Source: Chloroflexota bacterium (GTDB lineage: Bacteria; Chloroflexota; Limnocylindria; Limnocylindrales; CSP1-4). From it: a stretch of DNA of 9,766 nucleotides. Positions 6,404-9,766 of the stretch are shown here, in pieces (positions within the stretch are counted from its first letter, which is position 1; the number at the start of each line of letters is the position of its first letter). The translations under genes were made by a program, and so were the position numbers. A model generated the notes under the pieces. It was not told where the DNA came from. It made no database searches and saw only the letters and a program-made list of their open reading frames with translations. Where the stretch lies: positions 1 through 9,766 of the forward strand of contig JAKAAV010000051.1 of assembly GCA_021802185.1 (NCBI GenBank), in the 5' to 3' direction.

Positions 6404-6681
6404 CAGGCGGCGCTCCCACGGAAGCGCGGCGGCCGCGAGGCACGTGACAGCTCGCGGAACCCCGGGAGTCCCGCGGGCGCCTGAGGAACGACCTGCCCGG
6501 CCAGGTCCTCGGGCGCGTGATGGTCGGCGAGCCGGTGGACGGCAGAGCTGCAGATCTGGGCCACGTACCTTCGGTAGAGCGTCTCGAAGCGGCCCGGGCC
6601 GCGGCGGGCGGCCTCGACCGCGGGCCGGTCCGGGTCGAACGCGGCGAGGGCTTCCTCCGCCTCGCCTGCCTTCCTCAACAC
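6403..6681 (-). CDS. Truncated ECF sigma factor region 2-like ORF leading the acc operon
   Basis: This 92-codon ORF begins at GTG 6681. Residues about 15-65 resemble the first part of an ECF sigma-70 region 2: DRPAVEAARR, RFETLYRRYVAQICS, HRLADHHAPEDLAGQVV and GLPGFRE, matching the usual pattern x-LYRRY-x(n)-RLGD-x-x-x-AEDL-x-Q-x-F. The motif that contacts the RNA polymerase clamp is roughly kept, but Phe is lost from the expected EVF. The segment that reads the -10 element, and all of region 4, are absent; the last 17 residues are unrelated and Arg/Pro/Ala-rich. It could not act as a complete sigma factor. Its TGA overlaps the accDA ATG (TGATG), so its translation would deliver ribosomes to accDA. 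No Shine-Dalgarno is visible, but a TAGACT box 6 nt upstream would make the message leaderless. It may be a relic kept as a leader cistron, a small regulator, or a pseudogene. The sigma resemblance is by eye. Confidence 0.55.
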   Translation of the reverse strand: MLRKAGEAEEALAAFDPDRPAVEAARRGPGRFETLYRRYVAQICSSAVHRLADHHAPEDLAGQVVPQAPAGLPGFRELSRASRPPRFRGSAA

Positions 6682-6687
6682 CGCCGA

Positions 6688-6693
6688 AGTCTA
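6688..6693 (-). promoter_or_regulatory. Possible -10 element (TAGACT) for a leaderless acc operon message
   Basis: TAGACT on the minus strand ends 6 nt before the GTG at 6681, inside a short AT-rich patch (GTAACAAGTAGACTT) that stands out in this GC-rich DNA. A start site about 7 nt downstream would fall on the GTG. No convincing -35 element was found at 16-19 nt. The same geometry is seen before lysC, which adds some weight. Confidence 0.35.
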
Positions 6694-6743
6694 CTTGTTA
6701 CACGGTCTCCCGCGCCTTTCACCGCCGGAGCCGACACGAGACC

Positions 6744-6779
6744 GCCCGGCACGCGAGGTCGAGCGGCTCGCGCCCGGGC
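6744..6779 (-). terminator. GC-rich hairpin after birA
   Basis: Two arms of six base pairs each (GCCCGG with CCGGGC, and CGCGAG with CTCGCG), separated by a small 1x2 internal mismatch, enclose a 9-nt loop. It lies 27 bp past the birA stop and about 50 bp before the putative acc promoter, where a terminator would separate the two transcripts. There is no T-run, so it may be a factor-dependent or atypical terminator. Confidence 0.4.
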
Positions 6780-6805
6780 TCCGTCACCGCCCCGCTCCTC
6801 CGTCG

Positions 6806-7702
6806 TCACCGCGCCGCCCCTCCGTCGGCCACCCGGCAGCGCACCACCTCGCCGGTGTCGATCGCGAGCACGCGGCCGGCCGTCCGTACGAGCAGCGCTC
6901 CGGTCGCCGAGTCGACGCCCTCGCCCGTCCCTTCGATCCGGTCGCGGCCGACCTCGACGACGACGCGGCGGCCCGTCGTCCGCTGCCGGACATCCCAGCC
7001 GCCCGAGTCGAACCGTCCCTGGCGCAGCGCCTCGTACCGCGGCTCCAGCCGGTCGAGGAACGCCTCGAGCAGCGCCTCCCGGTCCACGGGCCGGCCGCCG
7101 GACGCCTCCGACAGGCTCGTCATCGACGTCGACAGATCGGCCGGGAAGTCGCTCGCCGCCCACTCGACGTTCACGCCGACCCCGACGATCGCGGTCTCCA
7201 GGCGCGCGCCGAGCGTGGTCGATTCGCCGAGCACGCCCGCAACCTTGAGCAGCCGGCCCTCGGGCCCCTCGACCACGAGGTCGTTGGGCCATTTCAGCCC
7301 GAGCGTGCCGTCGCGCAGGCCCGCCGCCTCCTCGGCCGCATCGGCCATGGCGAGCGCGACGATCGCGGGGATCCGCCAGGCGTCGCGCGGCGCGAGCCAC
7401 GTCGGCCGGAACCCGATCGAGAGCATCAGCGCCGAGCCCGGCGGCGCGACCCACGTCCGGCCCTGCCGGCCCCGCCCCGCGGTCTGCTCGTCCGCGACGG
7501 CGACGCACACGTCCGGTGCGCCTTCGGCCAGCCAGGACGCCACGACCGACTGGGTGGAGTCGACGCGGCCGAACCGCTGGAGCCGGGCGGGAAACGGCCC
7601 GACGCCTGACGACGTTCGAGGCCCCGCGGTCTGACGGGTCGAGTCCGTGGCAGCGGGATCGGTCGAGTCGATCCCCGTCGGGCCAGCCGACCCCGCGTCC
7701 AT
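6806..7702 (-). CDS. birA: Biotin--[acetyl-CoA-carboxylase] ligase, class I (no HTH domain)
   Basis: BirA activates biotin with ATP to biotinyl-AMP and transfers it to the lysine of BCCP. The 298-residue protein shows the ligase motifs DSTQ (48-51), the biotinyl-AMP loop in GRGRQGRTW (76-84), KWPNDL (137-142), K153-V-A-G-V-L-G-E and GVGVNV, then an SH3-like C-terminal domain (GRRVVVEVGRDRIEGTGEG). The N-terminal winged helix of E. coli BirA is absent, so this is a monofunctional ligase and not a repressor. In its place are about 40 Ser/Thr/Asp-rich residues of no recognised function. ATG 7702 is the only reasonable start; the preceding GGGGGCGG is a weak ribosome site. It follows lysC by 19 bp. 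Its expected client operon lies 124 bp downstream on the same strand, yet the carrier there lacks the acceptor lysine. Confidence 0.95.
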   Translation of the reverse strand: MDAGSAGPTGIDSTDPAATDSTRQTAGPRTSSGVGPFPARLQRFGRVDSTQSVVASWLAEGAPDVCVAVADEQTAGRGRQGRTWVAPPGSALMLSIGFRPTWLAPRDAWRIPAIVALAMADAAEEAAGLRDGTLGLKWPNDLVVEGPEGRLLKVAGVLGESTTLGARLETAIVGVGVNVEWAASDFPADLSTSMTSLSEASGGRPVDREALLEAFLDRLEPRYEALRQGRFDSGGWDVRQRTTGRRVVVEVGRDRIEGTGEGVDSATGALLVRTAGRVLAIDTGEVVRCRVADGGAAR

Positions 7703-7721
7703 CGTCGCCGCCCCCGGACGG

Positions 7722-8975
7722 TCAGCCGGCCGCCGCCACCTCGGGCTCGGGCCGTTCGAGCTCGAAGGCGCGGTGCAGGGCGCGCGCCGCCTGGTGCAGC
7801 TCGGACTCGTTGATCATGCAGGTGATCCGGACCTCCGACGTCGAGATCATCTCGATGTTGATCCCCTCGTCCGCCAGCGTCCCGAACATCCGCGCGGCGT
7901 AGCCCGGCGCGTTGTGGATGCCGGCCCCGACGATCGAGACCTTCGCCACCGTGTCGTCCGTCGTCAGCTCGCGCGCCCCCATCTCCTGCACGACCGGCTC
8001 GAGCAGGCGGCGCGCCTTCGACAGCTCGGACCGCGGGACCGTGAACGAGACGTCGGTCGTCCCCTGGTGGCTGACGTTCTGGACGATCATGTCGACGTTG
8101 ATCCCCGCGTCGGCGAGCGGCACGAACAGCGTCCGGGCGATGCCGGGCCGGTCCGGCACCGCCACGACCGTGACCTTCGCGACGTTCCGATCGGTCGCCA
8201 GCCCCCGCACCTTGTTGCGCTGCTCCACGTCGGGGTCCTCCCTGATGCGCGTCCCGGGATGGTCGCTGAACGTCGAGCGCACGGCGATCTCGACGTGGTT
8301 GACCCAGCCCAGCTCGACCGCTCGCACCTGCATGACCTGCGCGCCCTGGTGCGCCAGCTCCAGCATCTCCTCGTACCCGATGACCGGCAGCAACCGCGCG
8401 TCCGGCACGACGCGGGGGTCGGCCGTGAAGATGCCCTCGACGTCGGTGAAGATCTCGCACCGGTCGGCGCGGAGCCGCGCCGCGAGCGCGACCGCGGTCG
8501 TGTCCGAGCCGCCCCGTCCGAGCGTCGTGACCTCGCCGGCCGCGTAGGTGTCCGCCGTCGAGCCCTGGAAGCCGGCCACGATGACGACGTTGCCGGCCTC
8601 GATCTCGCGGACGATCCGGGCGGGGTCCACGTTGGCGATCCGAGCCCGGCCGTGGCTCGTGTCGGTGCGGATCCCGGCCTGCGCGCCGGTCAGCGACACG
8701 GCGGGCACGCCGAGCGTGTGGAGGGCCATCGTCACGAGCGCGGAGCTCTGGTACTCGCCCGTCACCAGCAGCCGGTCCATCTCGCGCGGATCGGGGTCGC
8801 GGGTGATCTGCCAGGCCAGCTCGATCAGGTGGTCGGTCGTGTCGCCCATCGCGCTGACGACGACGACCAGCGACGAGCCGTTCTCGCGTTCCGCCGCGAT
8901 CCGGCCCGCGACGTGCCGGATGCGGTCGGAGTCGGCGAGCGACGAGCCACCGTACTTCTGGACGACGAGGGGCAT
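7722..8975 (-). CDS. lysC: Aspartate kinase
   Basis: Aspartate kinase phosphorylates L-aspartate with ATP, the first step toward lysine, threonine, methionine and diaminopimelate. The 417-residue protein has the kinase signature K7-Y-G-G-S-S (usually KFGGTS), SAMGDTTD (41-48), GE at 73-74, GFQGSTADTYAAGEVTTLGR, GGSDTTAVALAA (155-166) and FTDVEGIFTADPR (176-188). The C-terminal part holds two ACT-type regulatory regions, about 265-340 (VAVPDRPGIARTLFVPLADAG) and about 345-405 (VSIVGAGIHNAPGYAARMF, then ISTSEVRITCMI). This layout is that of monofunctional, feedback-regulated enzymes. GEYQSSAL replaces the more common GEQVSIAL. The ATG at 8975 has no Shine-Dalgarno but a TACAAT box 7 nt upstream, pointing to a leaderless mRNA. 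It is followed after 19 bp by birA, with no obvious pathway link. Confidence 0.95.
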   Translation of the reverse strand: MPLVVQKYGGSSLADSDRIRHVAGRIAAERENGSSLVVVVSAMGDTTDHLIELAWQITRDPDPREMDRLLVTGEYQSSALVTMALHTLGVPAVSLTGAQAGIRTDTSHGRARIANVDPARIVREIEAGNVVIVAGFQGSTADTYAAGEVTTLGRGGSDTTAVALAARLRADRCEIFTDVEGIFTADPRVVPDARLLPVIGYEEMLELAHQGAQVMQVRAVELGWVNHVEIAVRSTFSDHPGTRIREDPDVEQRNKVRGLATDRNVAKVTVVAVPDRPGIARTLFVPLADAGINVDMIVQNVSHQGTTDVSFTVPRSELSKARRLLEPVVQEMGARELTTDDTVAKVSIVGAGIHNAPGYAARMFGTLADEGINIEMISTSEVRITCMINESELHQAARALHRAFELERPEPEVAAAG

Positions 8976-8982
8976 GACGGGG

Positions 8983-8988
8983 ATTGTA
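8983..8988 (-). promoter_or_regulatory. -10 element (TACAAT) of a leaderless lysC promoter
   Basis: TACAAT on the minus strand differs at one position from the TATAAT consensus. It ends 7 nt before the lysC ATG at 8975, so transcription should begin at or next to the A of the start codon. No ribosome-binding sequence exists in between, as expected for a leaderless message. A good -35 box is not apparent about 17 nt upstream. Confidence 0.5.
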
Positions 8989-9143
8989 CCGGGCAGGATC
9001 GCGCGGCCGAGCGGCTCGATGAGGGCCGGGCCGCGGACGGGCTCGCCAAGCGCGACCGCGGCCCTGAGCTACGGCGTCCTCCGGCCCGGCGCCATGCGGC
9101 GGCACGGTTCTCACCGCGCAGCACCACGGACGGTGGCACGCAG

Positions 9144-9176
9144 CGCCCGCCCGCGCGGAAGCCGCGCGGGCGGGCG
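9144..9176 (-). terminator. Perfect 15-bp GC hairpin after the upstream helical-protein gene
   Basis: The arms CGCCCGCCCGCGCGG (9144-9158) and its exact reverse complement (9162-9176) surround a 3-nt loop. The hairpin begins 8 bp after the stop at 9185 and lies between that gene and lysC. It has no following T-run, so it is a strong but atypical terminator or a 3'-end stabiliser. The rest of 8976-9143 holds the lysC promoter and no recognisable gene. Confidence 0.6.
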
Positions 9177-9184
9177 TCAGGCGG

Positions 9185-9766
9185 TCAGCTTCCCGTTGTC
9201 GACGGAGTGGCGGCCGGCGCCGGCGTCGCGGGAGCCGTGCCGACCCTGCTGCCAGCCCTCGCCGCCACCTTCCACCTCGCGCCGATCCCGAGGCCGTGCC
9301 CGGTCCCGCCGTTGGCCAGTCGCTTCTGGAGCGCCGCCAGGATGGCGTTCTCGCGCGTCTGCGTGATCGTGCCTGCCTTCACCGCCGCGTCGAGCTGCGT
9401 CCGCACCGTCGACGTGATGGCGTTCTCCAGCGTCGGGTACGGCACGGAGTGCTTCTGGGCGATCGTCTCGAGGTTCTGTCCCTTCTGCAGGGCGCCCAGC
9501 TCCGTCAGCAGCTGCTGCGGCGTCTCGTGCAGCGCGTTCGCGGCCGCGTCGAGCACCGCGGCGGGCTGGATCACGCGGCCGAGCGCGCCGAGCCGCCCCA
9601 GTGCCCCGAGGCGTGCTCCGCCGATCGCCGGCAGCGCCTGGCAGATCGGGCCGTTGATGGCCGAGAGCCGGCCCTTGATGTACGCCGCGGCGTCCGGGCT
9701 CAGCCTGCCGTCCTTCTGGAGCTGGTCCACCTCGTCCGACGCGGCGCCCAGCACTGCCTGCTGCAG
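9185..9766 (-). CDS. Unrecognised helical protein with Pro/Ala/Thr tail (5' end outside window)
   Basis: The frame stays open to the window edge, so the 193 visible codons are the C-terminal part of a longer protein. I do not recognise a named family. Visible features are an amphipathic start (DEVDQLQKDGRLSPDAAAYIKGRLS), a Gly/Leu repeat (LGALGRLGALGR), and a helical unit LHETPQQLLTELGALQKGQ then LETIAQKHSVPYPTLENAI. This is followed by VRTQLDAAVKAGTITQTRENAILAALQKRL. The last pattern (x-LDAAV-x-AG-x-IT-x-x-x-x-x-AIL) recurs in uncharacterised, often secreted proteins of high-GC bacteria. The end is PATPAPAATPSTTGS, a low-complexity tail. Cell location cannot be judged without the N-terminus. 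A perfect hairpin follows the stop. An internal GTG at 9754 exists but is unlikely to be the start because upstream codons continue the same helix. Confidence 0.7.
   Translation of the reverse strand: MQQAVLGAASDEVDQLQKDGRLSPDAAAYIKGRLSAINGPICQALPAIGGARLGALGRLGALGRVIQPAAVLDAAANALHETPQQLLTELGALQKGQNLETIAQKHSVPYPTLENAITSTVRTQLDAAVKAGTITQTRENAILAALQKRLANGGTGHGLGIGARWKVAARAGSRVGTAPATPAPAATPSTTGS

Noticed and set aside
2628..6443. A 1271-codon open frame on the minus strand overlapping accDA, accB and accC
   Set aside because: It runs out of frame through three recognised genes and its translation is almost all Arg, Gly, Ala and Pro, a typical GC-driven shadow.
6403..6481. A frameshifted remainder of the sigma factor after GLPGFRE
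   Set aside because: The other two frames up to accDA show no convincing continuation of region 2 (no AWLF-type motif) and no room for region 4, so a 3' deletion fits better than a frameshift.
3551..6484. A 977-codon open frame on the plus strand opposite accDA and accB
   Set aside because: It is the antisense of genes with conserved catalytic motifs. Very high GC removes stop codons from other frames, and its translation is Arg/Ala/Gly-rich with no domain.
1..9766. CRISPR arrays, tRNA or rRNA genes, insertion sequences, integrases
   Set aside because: No regularly spaced identical repeats, no cloverleaf or rRNA segments, and no transposase or integrase motifs were seen on either strand.

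Overview
This is a very GC-rich stretch in which every credible gene lies on the minus strand, so it is read from high to low coordinates. The fused AccD-AccA carboxyltransferase, the class I biotin ligase without a DNA-binding domain, the sigma-70 region 2 style of the small ORF and the apparent leaderless promoters suggest a high-GC bacterium of the Chloroflexota or a deep actinomycetal lineage. That placement is inference; no rRNA or other phylogenetic marker is in the window.

Layout in transcription order. (a) 9766-9185: the 3' part of an unrecognised alpha-helical protein with a Pro/Ala/Thr-rich tail, followed by a perfect 15-bp GC hairpin. (b) 8975-6806: lysC (aspartate kinase) and birA (biotin protein ligase), 19 bp apart, probably one transcript. 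lysC has a TACAAT box 7 nt before its ATG and no Shine-Dalgarno sequence, so it looks leaderless. A GC hairpin follows birA. (c) 6681-1: a probable fatty-acid synthesis operon. It begins with a 92-codon ORF resembling the first part of an ECF sigma factor, again placed as if leaderless. It then runs accDA (fused carboxyltransferase), accB-like, accC (biotin carboxylase), fabZ (3-hydroxyacyl-ACP dehydratase), a calcineurin-type metallophosphoesterase and the 5' part of fabF (beta-ketoacyl-ACP synthase II). The first five ORFs are packed without gaps: TGATG, TAA-GTG, TGA-GTG and ATGA junctions. Shine-Dalgarno sequences 7 nt upstream precede accB, accC and fabZ.

Together region (c) would carry acetyl-CoA to malonyl-CoA (ACC) and feed type II fatty-acid elongation; BirA just upstream would supply the biotinylation that ACC needs. 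The striking feature is that the accB-like protein has both the AccB N-terminal segment and a clear biotinyl-domain fold, but the biotin-accepting EAMKM motif is replaced by D-C-L-G-V and the domain contains no lysine at all. AccC and AccDA keep their recognised active-site motifs. The carrier encoded in this operon therefore cannot be biotinylated in the usual way, and a second, biotinylable BCCP elsewhere in the genome or a non-canonical role for this subunit is implied.
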